From positions 1-24,203 of the IMG/VR virus record IMGVR_UViG_3300036835_000416: a stretch of 24,203 nt of DNA, one strand, 5' to 3'. This DNA is from a virus. The notes under the pieces are model-generated. The model saw only the letters and a list, made by a program, of their open reading frames with translations, searched no databases and was not told where the DNA came from. Shown one piece after another: positions 13,942-19,954 of this stretch. A program made the translations under genes and the position numbers. Every line of letters begins with the position of its first letter. The first letter of the stretch is position 1.

Positions 13942-15006
13942 GTGATCACCTACAGCCATGCGAAAAGCATGATGGAAACCGCACGCAACGGACGGCGCAA
14001 GCTGGGGAACAATACCTATCTTGAAACCGTCTGGAACGGGAAAGCCAGCCCAGACTACGGTGTGCGCTATCACGCAACTATCGTCATCACGATCCATGAG
14101 GACGGAACGTTCACTCTCAACACGGGTGGATGGCACACGATCACGACAAAAGCGAGGCTCAACGATTACAGCCCCGCACGCGTTTACAGCGTTGACGGGA
14201 CGCTGTGCGTTGTCTCGTCCGATGACCCGCGCACGCCACCCAAGGTCAAGAAGTGCCGCGCGTGCGCAGGTTCCGGTAAGCAGACCTCGCACGCCTGGAC
14301 GGGATGGGAGGGTACCGTTCACCCGGCAACCGAGCATAATTGCTACCGCTGCGGAGGCTCCGGCCAGAATGACTACGGCAGCAAGCCGCGCCCGGTCATG
14401 TTCTATGACGGCATCAAGGTGGACGCGTGGGGACACGTGATCTCGCCAGACGCACAGCGAATCCATGAGACGGACGAGGAGCGGGAGGCGCGCGAGGCGC
14501 GCATCCTCCGGGAACGGCGTGCGGAGGATCTCGCACAGCGGCGCGTTTTCTTCCGTGAATACGGTCTCGCGCCGAAGCGTGGCAAAGTCGTCATGTTCAA
14601 GGCTGTAAATGACAGCCTCAATTCGCCGCACGGGATGCCCTATCCGATCGGCGAAACGGTGACCGCGAAAGACTGGTCCGCGCGCAGGGCATGCGGGCAA
14701 GGACTGCACTTCGGTCCTTCCGTGGCTGCCGCGCGCCGCTACGCGCCGGAGGCCACGCGGTTCCTCGCGTGCGAGATTGCCGTTAAGGGAATGGTGGTCC
14801 TTGACGACAAGATCAAAGTGAAGTCGGCGCGCGTCCTCTATGAAGTCGATACGGATGGCGCGCGGATTCCCGCGCACAGTGATTACCCGCATGAGCCAGG
14901 CAGGCTGTATGACTGCCCTGCCTGCGAGGCGCGCTGCTACTGCCGTCCGGATTTCACGGAATGTATTTACTCCGGAGAACACAACGGGACGGCAGATCAG
15001 TCCTAG
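13942..15006 (+). CDS. Multidomain unknown protein with DnaJ-like zinc module
   Basis: 354 residues starting at GTG 13942 (GGAG eight bases upstream). Three parts are visible. Residues 1-100 form a beta-rich domain (ATIVITIHEDGTFTLNTGGW). Residues 105-141 hold two DnaJ-like repeats, CRACAGSG and CYRCGGSG. Residues 200-310 form a domain with VVMFKAVNDSLNSP, CGQGLHFGPSVAAARRY and RFLACEIAVKGMVVLDDKIK, VKSARVLYEVD, resembling an uncharacterised phage domain of the DUF7666 kind (recalled, unverified). A second Cys cluster lies near the C-terminus (CPACEARCYCRPDFTEC). A charged helix at 175-200 links the parts. The function is unknown; nucleic-acid or protein binding is plausible. Confidence 0.7.
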   Translation: MITYSHAKSMMETARNGRRKLGNNTYLETVWNGKASPDYGVRYHATIVITIHEDGTFTLNTGGWHTITTKARLNDYSPARVYSVDGTLCVVSSDDPRTPPKVKKCRACAGSGKQTSHAWTGWEGTVHPATEHNCYRCGGSGQNDYGSKPRPVMFYDGIKVDAWGHVISPDAQRIHETDEEREAREARILRERRAEDLAQRRVFFREYGLAPKRGKVVMFKAVNDSLNSPHGMPYPIGETVTAKDWSARRACGQGLHFGPSVAAARRYAPEATRFLACEIAVKGMVVLDDKIKVKSARVLYEVDTDGARIPAHSDYPHEPGRLYDCPACEARCYCRPDFTECIYSGEHNGTADQS

Positions 15007-15010
15007 CCAG

Positions 15011-15120
15011 CAGTACCCGCGCGCGGCTCCCGTGGCGCCAGACGGCGCTGCGCGGCTCCGTGCGCGGCTCTGCCCGCTAGGCCGGACATCGGTAAGGCAG
15101 GCACGGCAGAGAACGGAGAA
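15011..15120 (+). promoter_or_regulatory. Start-associated leader, copy 4, with GC-rich elements
   Basis: CAGTACCCGCGCGCGGCTC at 15011-15029 is the clearest copy of the upstream element. TGCGCGGCTCC and TGCGCGGCTCT follow as further partial copies, and the leader ACGGCAGAGAACGGAGAA sits at 15103-15120, immediately before the ATG at 15124. Confidence 0.68.
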
Positions 15121-15123
15121 CGG

Positions 15124-15327
15124 ATGTACGCCATCACGGCGCAGGTGCTTACCTCGGAGACAGACAGGCACGGCATTGTCTGGCGCGGCTCGCGCCAGAT
15201 ACCCACGTTCTATCTGGACGAGAATGTCCAGGGAATCACGGACGAGTCGCACGCCGTTAAAATCGCGCGAGCGATCATTGATCCTCTGGGCACGCTGAAC
15301 GTCAGTATCTCAGCGGTAAAGCTCTAA
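15124..15327 (+). CDS. Small conserved-type phage protein
   Basis: 67 residues from ATG 15124, directly after leader copy 4. The sequence contains VWRGSRQIPTFYLDENVQGI, then HAVKIARAIIDPLGTLNVSI, ending SAVKL. The FYLDENVQGI...A...IA..I..P pattern is familiar from small unannotated proteins of actinobacterial phages and plasmids, but no function is known. It is probably a compact alpha/beta fold. Confidence 0.68.
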   Translation: MYAITAQVLTSETDRHGIVWRGSRQIPTFYLDENVQGITDESHAVKIARAIIDPLGTLNVSISAVKL

Positions 15328-15332
15328 TCCTC

Positions 15333-15356
15333 ACGGCAGAGAACGAAACGGAGAAC
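15333..15356 (+). promoter_or_regulatory. Start-associated leader, copy 5
   Basis: ACGGCAGAGAACG then AAACGGAGAACGG. It occupies almost the whole 32-bp gap between two genes and lacks the upstream GC-rich element, so the leader alone is the minimal unit. GGAG is six bases before ATG 15360. Confidence 0.65.
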
Positions 15357-15359
15357 GGA

Positions 15360-15965
15360 ATGAGTGCAATGTCAGAGCTGGACGTCATGCGCCAGCGTGC
15401 CGCAGAGTATGCGGCAGAACTTCAGAGGCTTAGTTACGACGTCCAGGTACTCCAGTGGGAGACGGCGCTGGACAATTATGAGCCAGTCGCACGGAGTCAC
15501 GCGCACGGATTCGCTGTGGAGTACAGCGGCACGTTGCACGATCCGGACACGGGCCGGACCGCAGAATACGCGACAGCAGGTATCACGATGTTCTGCGATG
15601 ATATGCAACTGCCACTAGGCAACGTGATTAACAACGGACCGCACGCTATCGCGCTAATGGATGACGGACTGGAGGTCCATCCATACTACTGTGCCGCGTG
15701 GCACCATGACGATTCGCATGTGATCTGGCACACATTCCCGGTAAACGGGATCAATGAAAAGACAGGGCAGTCCTACACAATGGATAACTGGATGCTAGGA
15801 CCGCGCCGCGCGTATCACTTCAAGGTAACCAGGCTGTATCTCCACAGCGGAAACGACTGGCGTCCGGAGGAGCCTGGGACGGAAGCACAAAAGTACGAAC
15901 GGAACGCGCGCGAACTGGACATCATCCGGCGTGCACGTTCCGGAGAATGGAAAGCATCCTCCTAA
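15360..15965 (+). CDS. Unknown protein of 201 residues
   Basis: ATG at 15360 follows leader copy 5. The N-terminal 35 residues form a predicted coiled coil (MRQRAAEYAAELQRLSYDVQ). The body is beta-rich with several His, Trp and Tyr: EYSGTLHDPDTGRTAEYATA, EVHPYYCAAWHHDDSHVIWH, TMDNWMLGPRRAYHFKVTRL. The C-terminal helix is charged. The HPYY...WHHDDSH cluster could bind a metal but no enzyme family is recognised. Codons are visibly less GC-rich than in the head genes, which suggests a different origin. Confidence 0.63.
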   Translation: MSAMSELDVMRQRAAEYAAELQRLSYDVQVLQWETALDNYEPVARSHAHGFAVEYSGTLHDPDTGRTAEYATAGITMFCDDMQLPLGNVINNGPHAIALMDDGLEVHPYYCAAWHHDDSHVIWHTFPVNGINEKTGQSYTMDNWMLGPRRAYHFKVTRLYLHSGNDWRPEEPGTEAQKYERNARELDIIRRARSGEWKASS

Positions 15966-15977
15966 CCATGACGCGAG

Positions 15978-16054
15978 TTTCGCGCGCGGCTCCGGCCGTG
16001 CGCGGCTCCCGTGCCATGGCACGGACGGAAAACGGCAGAGAACAGAACGGAGAA
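15978..16054 (+). promoter_or_regulatory. Start-associated leader, copy 6, with GC-rich element
   Basis: TTTCGCGCGCGGCTCC at about 15979, TGCGCGGCTCCC, then ACGGCAGAGAACAGAACGG at 16032-16050 continuing into AGAA. GGAG is eight bases before the ATG at 16061. The preceding gene ends at 15965. Confidence 0.65.
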
Positions 16055-16060
16055 AACAGA

Positions 16061-17272
16061 ATGGGGAACGAAGAGAAGATCTCCCCGGAGTTGGCCACTA
16101 TCTACGCGCAAGCGGTCGCCTCCGGCGGCCCTGGGCCGGAGGACGGCGCCACGGTGCTGGATGATGTGCGATCGTTCATCCGGCGATTCGCTGTCCTGCC
16201 CGGCCAGGCAGAGCTGGATATCGTGGCGCTGTGGGCAGTTCACACCCACGTTTACGAAGCGTTCTACATCACCCCGCGCCTGGCCGTGCTGGGGAGTGAC
16301 CCCGGGGTAGGCAAGACACGCGTGCTAGACCTGCTGGCCCTGCTGTGCGCCGGCGCGCGGCTGGAGCTGGACCCTACCGGGCCGGCACTTGCCGCGATGA
16401 TCGGCCAGCTGAAACCGACTCTTCTCATAGATGAGACGGATACGATTTTCGGCGCGCGCGGCAGCTCCTCGGCCAAACGGCAGCTGCGGGGAATCCTTAA
16501 CTCCGGGTATAAGGCCGGGGCCAAACTGACGCGGCGTAACAAAAACGATTTCGTGGAAGACATCGTTTTCTGTCCCGTCGCGTTCGCCGGCATCGGTAAC
16601 CTCCCCGACACGCTGATGTCGCGTTCATTCCAGATCCGCATGCGGCGCAGGCGTGCGGGCGAGGAAATAGAATCCTACTTCCCGCGGATGCACGGGCCAG
16701 TCGGCGCAAGCATCGGCGAGGCGGCAGGCCAGTGGGCGCGCACGAAGATTCTCGATCTGGCAACCGCCTGGCCGGCGATGCCGGAGGGGATCGAAGACCG
16801 GCAGGCAGAGATAGCCGAACCTCTGCTGGCACTCGCCGACGCGGCGGGAGGCCACTGGCCGGTCACGGCCAGGGATGCCTGCCGCGCGGTGCTGCTGCGG
16901 CAGACTGCCGAGCCGGCCGAACCGCCGGCAACGCGGCTGCTGGCCGGCATCGCCGCTGTGTGGCCTCTGGATGCCTCTGGCGCGCCGGACCGCAACATCA
17001 CCACAGCGGATCTCGTCTCGCGCCTCTGGAAGCTGGACGGGGCGCCGTGGGCGCACATGTGGGGAGACCGTGCGGCAGCACCGCGCGAGATCTCAGCCCT
17101 GCTGGCTGGCCGTGGCATCGCGCCGCGGAAAGTCCGGGTAGGTGACGCCACACTTCAGGGGTACCGCCTGGCCGACATCGCCAGGCACGTGCCCATCCCG
17201 CCGGCAGAGGTCCCCGATGATCTCTCCGGCGTTCCGGAGGTTCCGGACGTTCCGGAGGACAGCACTACCTAA
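16061..17272 (+). CDS. DUF3631-type AAA+ ATPase
   Basis: 403 residues. The start at 16061 is fixed by leader copy 6; an upstream in-frame ATG would read through the leader. Walker A is GSDPGVGKTRVLDLL (78-92), Walker B is PTLLIDETDTIF (119-130), and sensor/arginine-finger features are FAGIGNLPDTLMSRSF and QIRMRRRR (175-198). LRGILNSGYKAGA between them is a DUF3631 hallmark. DUF3631 ATPases occur in actinobacterial phages and integrative elements, often as helicase-like modules of primases; no primase domain is attached here. The C-terminal third is a winged-helix-like region ending in VPEVPDVPED, encoded by 9-bp repeats. A replication or defence-related motor role is inferred. Confidence 0.85.
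   Translation: MGNEEKISPELATIYAQAVASGGPGPEDGATVLDDVRSFIRRFAVLPGQAELDIVALWAVHTHVYEAFYITPRLAVLGSDPGVGKTRVLDLLALLCAGARLELDPTGPALAAMIGQLKPTLLIDETDTIFGARGSSSAKRQLRGILNSGYKAGAKLTRRNKNDFVEDIVFCPVAFAGIGNLPDTLMSRSFQIRMRRRRAGEEIESYFPRMHGPVGASIGEAAGQWARTKILDLATAWPAMPEGIEDRQAEIAEPLLALADAAGGHWPVTARDACRAVLLRQTAEPAEPPATRLLAGIAAVWPLDASGAPDRNITTADLVSRLWKLDGAPWAHMWGDRAAAPREISALLAGRGIAPRKVRVGDATLQGYRLADIARHVPIPPAEVPDDLSGVPEVPDVPEDSTT
17232..17258 (+). repeat. 9-bp tandem repeat at the end of the DUF3631 gene, three units
   Basis: TTCCGGAGG, TTCCGGACG and TTCCGGAGG, almost perfect. They encode the VPEVPDVPE tail. The opposite strand reads CGGAACGTC-like units matching the dispersed family. Confidence 0.6.
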
Positions 17273-17284
17273 CCCGCATGCGTC

Positions 17285-17323
17285 GGGCAGCTCTGCGGCT
17301 CTGTGAGCCTCCCAGAGCTGCCC
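17285..17323 (+). repeat. Extended hairpin between DUF3631 gene and next gene
   Basis: GGGCAGCTCTG (17285-17295) pairs with CAGAGCTGCCC (17313-17323); inside, GGCTC (17297-17301) pairs with GAGCC (17305-17309). There is no T tract, so it is not a standard terminator. A second palindrome, GGCCCGT-GA-ACGGGCC, follows at 17354-17369. They may stabilise or process the mRNA. Confidence 0.5.
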
Positions 17324-17374
17324 GGCCACGCGCGCTAGGCAGAGACGCGCGGCGGCCCGTGAACGGGCCGGAGG

Positions 17375-17391
17375 ACGGCAGAGAACGGAGA
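17375..17391 (+). promoter_or_regulatory. Start-associated leader, copy 7
   Basis: ACGGCAGAGAACGGAGA, with GGAG eight bases before the ATG at 17399. Identical to the core of copies 2 and 4. Confidence 0.65.
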
Positions 17392-17398
17392 TCAGGGC

Positions 17399-17992
17399 AT
17401 GGCTGACATCATCGAGAGCTGGGAGACCGAAGCGGACGGTATGCGCTACCGCGTGGCTCTCGTGCCCGACTACGAGTCCAGCCCAGACGATTACGACGGT
17501 TACCCGCACGGGACGCGCGAGGCGTTCCGGCGCGGCGAGTGGCAGTTCGTGGGTGTGATCGTGACCCCCATCCTGGACGGGCCAGCGGAGGGCATGGCCG
17601 GCGCCGGGCAGTTCTCCGGCGTGACCGATGCCTCACTATGGTCTGTGGAGTGGGGCACGATGCCCGGATGCGAGACCGATCATGGCGAGTGCAACGCTAC
17701 GGAGGACGTCGTTATCGACCGGGCCTTCATCAACCGCTACCCCGTGCCGGACCTCATAAGCGAGGTGCGCGGGCAGCTCCGGCAGCTCCGGGAGGCTCTG
17801 TCCGGCCTCGCGCTGGATGACTGCCCGGCCAGGCATCTCCGCACGGAGGGCATCCCCGAACCGTTCACAGTCCGCTGTGAACGCGCGGCAGGCCACGCGC
17901 CTCCGCATCGAGTGATGGAGTACGAGTGGGAGACGGCGCCGGACTGCGACGTCTGCCAGACCACGGCAGGTTGCAGGTGCAACGCAGACTGA
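17399..17992 (+). CDS. Unknown protein with C-terminal Cys cluster
   Basis: 197 residues from ATG 17399 after leader copy 7. The N-terminal half (YRVALVPDYESSPDDYDGYP, WQFVGVIVTPILDGPAEG, ASLWSVEWGT) resembles a beta-rich domain. Then MPGCETDHGECNATEDVVID, a helix ISEVRGQLRQLREALSGLAL, and a C-terminal part CPARHL, VRCERAAGHAPPHRVMEYEW, CDVCQTTAGCRCNAD with at least six Cys, likely metal-binding. No family is recognised. It is the last gene of the rightward block; a strong terminator follows 18 bp after the stop. Confidence 0.65.
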   Translation: MADIIESWETEADGMRYRVALVPDYESSPDDYDGYPHGTREAFRRGEWQFVGVIVTPILDGPAEGMAGAGQFSGVTDASLWSVEWGTMPGCETDHGECNATEDVVIDRAFINRYPVPDLISEVRGQLRQLREALSGLALDDCPARHLRTEGIPEPFTVRCERAAGHAPPHRVMEYEWETAPDCDVCQTTAGCRCNAD

Positions 17993-18010
17993 CACGCACG
18001 TGTCACTAGA

Positions 18011-18055
18011 GGCCGGCCGGAGGCTCGCGCCATGCGCCTCCGGGCCGGCCTTTTT
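18011..18055 (+). terminator. Strong intrinsic terminator of the rightward block
   Basis: GGCCGGCCGGAGGC (18011-18024) pairs with GCCTCCGGGCCGGCC (18036-18050) with a single bulged base and an 11-nt loop, followed directly by TTTTTG. This is the best terminator in the window and closes the rightward transcription unit. Confidence 0.85.
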
Positions 18056-18062
18056 GCTGCCC

Positions 18063-18102
18063 GCTGGCAGCTCCTCGCGCCCGTGCTGGCAGCTCCTCGC
18101 GC
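18063..18102 (+). repeat. 18-bp direct repeat pair
   Basis: GCTGGCAGCTCCTCGCGC occurs at 18063-18080 and 18085-18102 (period 22), followed by a degenerate third copy (CTCCGGCAGCTCTGGCG). It lies directly after the terminator. Confidence 0.65.
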
Positions 18103-18153
18103 GCCTCCGGCAGCTCTGGCGTCCACCATGGCCAGCGCACGGAATGTCCGGTT

Positions 18154-18225
18154 TGCCGGGAATGCCAGTTCTGCCGGGAATGCCGGGAATGCCGGGAAGG
18201 CGAGGAATGCCCGGAATACGGGCTT
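18154..18225 (+). repeat. Eight-unit 9-bp tandem array
   Basis: Eight consecutive 9-mers: four perfect TGCCGGGAA units plus TGCCAGTTC, GGCGAGGAA, TGCCCGGAA and TACGGGCTT. Further degenerate units flank it on both sides. It is non-coding and the longest member of the 9-bp period family in the window. It could be an iteron array or protein-binding array. Confidence 0.7.
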
Positions 18226-18462
18226 TGTGTACCTTAGTATTCACATGGGAAGTATGCGCCGTCTGCGAGCTATGTGCAGGTTTGTGCACATCTGAGCACT
18301 TTGTCGGATATGTCCGGCAAGTGCCGGTTTGAGCGCTTTGCCCGGAATGCCCGGGTCAGCCCCGCAAGCACCGGCAATAGAGGTTAACGCGCGCCAGCGG
18401 CGCGCCGGCACGCTGGCCCGTCTGAGCCGCAGCGCTGAGGTCGGCGCAATCCGTTGCACTTA

Positions 18463-18493
18463 ATTTCCTACCACAAGCTAGGAATCTGGCCGC
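18463..18493 (+). repeat. Paired motif, copy 1
   Basis: ATTTCCTAC, CACAAGCTAGG, then AATCTGGCCGC. The TTCCTA and TAGGAA ends form an imperfect palindrome. The second copy is 129 bp downstream. Probably a protein-binding or recombination site; this is inference. Confidence 0.5.
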
Positions 18494-18591
18494 AGCCCTG
18501 ATCGTAACAGCGCACCAGACAACGATCCACCGAAATGCACCATAATGGCCCCTTGCGCGCTTACGATGCTGGGCTTATCCGGAGCCAGTGT

Positions 18592-18621
18592 ATTTCCTAC
18601 AACGAACTAGGACATGGCCGC
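18592..18621 (+). repeat. Paired motif, copy 2
   Basis: ATTTCCTAC, AACGAACTAGG, then ACATGGCCGC; most positions match copy 1, with one base fewer near the right end. Confidence 0.5.
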
Positions 18622-18703
18622 CGCGGGCCAGCTCGCCGCGAGTGCTGGAAGTGCCCCCGTAAGGGGCGTTTCGGCGTTTTCCAGAAATCAATTACAGATC
18701 GCC

Positions 18704-18733
18704 AAAAATCTCACCGGAGGAGGGTAACCCTCC
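18704..18733 (+). repeat. AAAATCTCACCGG hairpin unit, copy 1
   Basis: AAAAATCTCACCGG is followed by GGAGGG (18719-18724), TAA, CCCTCC (18728-18733). The same conserved lead-in and GGAGGG/CCCTCC stem recur at 18781. Confidence 0.5.
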
Positions 18734-18780
18734 CGTAAGGAGCAATCCAGCATTTCCCGGAAACTGATTTGGCGTTTCAG

Positions 18781-18823
18781 AAAATCTCACCGGCTGGAGG
18801 GTGCCCGGTCACCCTCCGGGCAC
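18781..18823 (+). repeat. AAAATCTCACCGG hairpin unit, copy 2, with alternative stems
   Basis: After the same lead-in, GGAGGGTG (18796-18803) can pair with CACCCTCC (18810-18817), or GTGCCCGG (18801-18808) with CCGGGCAC (18816-18823). The two stems are mutually exclusive, as in attenuators and riboswitches, though no downstream gene or T tract is evident. Confidence 0.5.
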
Positions 18824-18907
18824 ACAAAACCCGGCCCACTTCCCGTCCGGAAAGCTGCCGGGTCCTGTGCTGTAGCTCAATGGATGACGCCATGCTAACA
18901 CGCGAAA

Positions 18908-18935
18908 CCGGGCCGGTCCCGGAGGACCGGCCCGG
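18908..18935 (-). terminator. 12-bp hairpin, possible end of the lysis operon
   Basis: CCGGGCCGGTCC (18908-18919) pairs perfectly with GGACCGGCCCGG (18924-18935) across a CGGA loop. In the leftward direction only TTT follows, so termination would be weak. It lies about 100 bp past the stop of the endolysin gene. Confidence 0.4.
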
Positions 18936-18966
18936 CCGGCAGAGAACCAGCCGAACGGAGAGAACG
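18936..18966 (+). promoter_or_regulatory. Orphan start-associated leader, copy 8
   Basis: CCGGCAGAGAAC, CAGCCGA, ACGGAGAGAACGG. Both halves of the leader are present, including GGAG, but no ATG, GTG or TTG lies at a working distance. A GC hairpin (CGCGCGCG at 18987-18994 and 19000-19007) follows. It probably marks a gene lost at the end of the block. Confidence 0.5.
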
Positions 18967-19030
18967 GCTGACTCACACGAGGCTTTCGCGCGCGTTCCCC
19001 GCGCGCGGACCGCCACGCAGGTGCAGGGTA

Positions 19031-19954
19031 TCAGCCCGCGACCACGCAGCCAACGTCTCCCTCGCCGTCGTCCACGCGGTGCAGCACGATCGCATGGATG
19101 CCATCGGGGATGTCCTCGGTGTGCGCGCTGTCGTAGGTAAGCTTGACGTCGGCGGTCTTGCCGCCATTACGCAGGTCGATCCGCACCTCGGCGTTGTTAT
19201 TCGCGAACAGCCTGACCTTCGTCGCGCCGTTCGGAAGCGGGAAGGGCGTCGTCGCGCCAGCACCCTTATTGAGCAGCATGGAGTCCTCCTCGAAGATCAC
19301 AGCGGCCGGCCCGGCCGCGTGCCCGGCCACGAACGCCCGGAGCTCGGCCGCGCTCCCCCTGAACTGGTCGGCGTCCACCTGCTCGCCCGTGCTGGCCTGG
19401 CGGGTGATCCCGTTCTGCCAGATCAGCCAGTCCTTCCAGGCCGCAGGCTTCCACTGCGACGGTTCCGGAGGGACTGGCGAGGGCCAGGCCACCCAGAACG
19501 AGGGGAACTGCCGCGAGGTCTTCACGAGCTGGCTGCCAACCGACAGGTTCGAGTACACCGGGATCATCTCCGGCCGGTGCCCGGACAGCTTCGCGACCGC
19601 GGCGCAGAACGCCAGCGTCCCCTCGTCCAGGCCGGGGTGCTCTTCCTCGCTGTCGCAGACCAGCAGGTCGGCCGCCATCAGCCCGGCCGCCTTCACCTCA
19701 TGCACGAACGCCGCCGCCTGGCTCTCCGGGGACGGGCTTCCCGGCGTCAGCATCAGGTACCAGTACGCGCCGCGGACCAGTCCAGCCGCCCTGAGCTGCT
19801 GCCAGTCCCGGGCGAAGCTCCGGTCAACGCCCATCCCGGAGCTCCAGTCCGAGACGCGCACGATCCCGAAGGACAGCCCCGCCAGGGACGCCTTCGTCAC
19901 CGGCCGCTGGAAGGAGCTCCAGTCCCGGCCGCGGGCGCGCGGCGGCTTAGCCAT
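19031..19954 (-). CDS. Endolysin, GH25 lysozyme
   Basis: 307 residues. The N-terminal domain (to about 215) is glycoside hydrolase family 25, a muramidase that cuts peptidoglycan during lysis. GRDWSSFQ carries Asp11, FGIVRVSDWSSGMGVDRSFA follows, and LLVCDSEEEHPGLDEG (98-113) carries the D-x-E catalytic pair Asp101/Glu103. SFWVAWPSPVPP and DWLIWQNG...DADQFRG fit the last strands of the barrel. The C-terminal 80 residues (LPNGATKVRLFANNNAEVRI and onwards) form a separate beta domain, possibly wall-binding. No signal peptide is seen, so it needs a holin. ATG at 19954 overlaps the previous gene by eight bases (ATGGCTAA). It is the last gene of its operon. Confidence 0.9.
   Translation of the reverse strand: MAKPPRARGRDWSSFQRPVTKASLAGLSFGIVRVSDWSSGMGVDRSFARDWQQLRAAGLVRGAYWYLMLTPGSPSPESQAAAFVHEVKAAGLMAADLLVCDSEEEHPGLDEGTLAFCAAVAKLSGHRPEMIPVYSNLSVGSQLVKTSRQFPSFWVAWPSPVPPEPSQWKPAAWKDWLIWQNGITRQASTGEQVDADQFRGSAAELRAFVAGHAAGPAAVIFEEDSMLLNKGAGATTPFPLPNGATKVRLFANNNAEVRIDLRNGGKTADVKLTYDSAHTEDIPDGIHAIVLHRVDDGEGDVGCVVAG

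Larger units (their letters stand above)
17993..19030. other. Long non-coding, repeat- and hairpin-rich region
   Basis: About 1 kb between the convergent ends of the rightward block and the leftward lysis operon. No convincing gene is present. It holds the terminator (18011), an 18-bp direct repeat pair, a 9-bp tandem array (18154), two copies of a roughly 30-bp motif (18463, 18592), two copies of an AAAATCTCACCGG-plus-hairpin unit (18704, 18781), a 12-bp hairpin (18908) and an orphan start-associated leader (18936). GC content falls in 18.45-18.80 kb. Possible roles are an attachment site, a non-coding RNA or a regulatory locus. Confidence 0.6.

Noticed and set aside
13903-15252. Long minus-strand frame of 449 codons opposite the multidomain protein
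   Set aside because: It crosses a leader and intergenic region. The plus strand has a leader, ribosome binding site and conserved Cys motifs.
18063-18225. CRISPR array
   Set aside because: The repeats are 9-bp or 18-bp tandem units without unique spacers of constant length, and no cas genes are nearby.
17636-18289. Leftward frame with GIPGIPG repeats opposite the last rightward gene
   Set aside because: It runs through the antisense of a leader-controlled gene and the strong terminator. Its repeat peptide is explained by the 9-bp DNA array and the rest lacks coding character.
18535-18738. 67-codon rightward frame in the repeat-rich gap
   Set aside because: It has no ribosome binding site, runs through the paired motif copy and the hairpin unit, and has no protein-like pattern.
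18871-18900. tRNA-like D-arm sequence (TGTAGCTCAATGG)
   Set aside because: The matching half of the D stem, a proper anticodon stem, the T arm (GGTTCGA-type) and a complementary acceptor end are missing. It may be chance or a relic, but it is not a tRNA.
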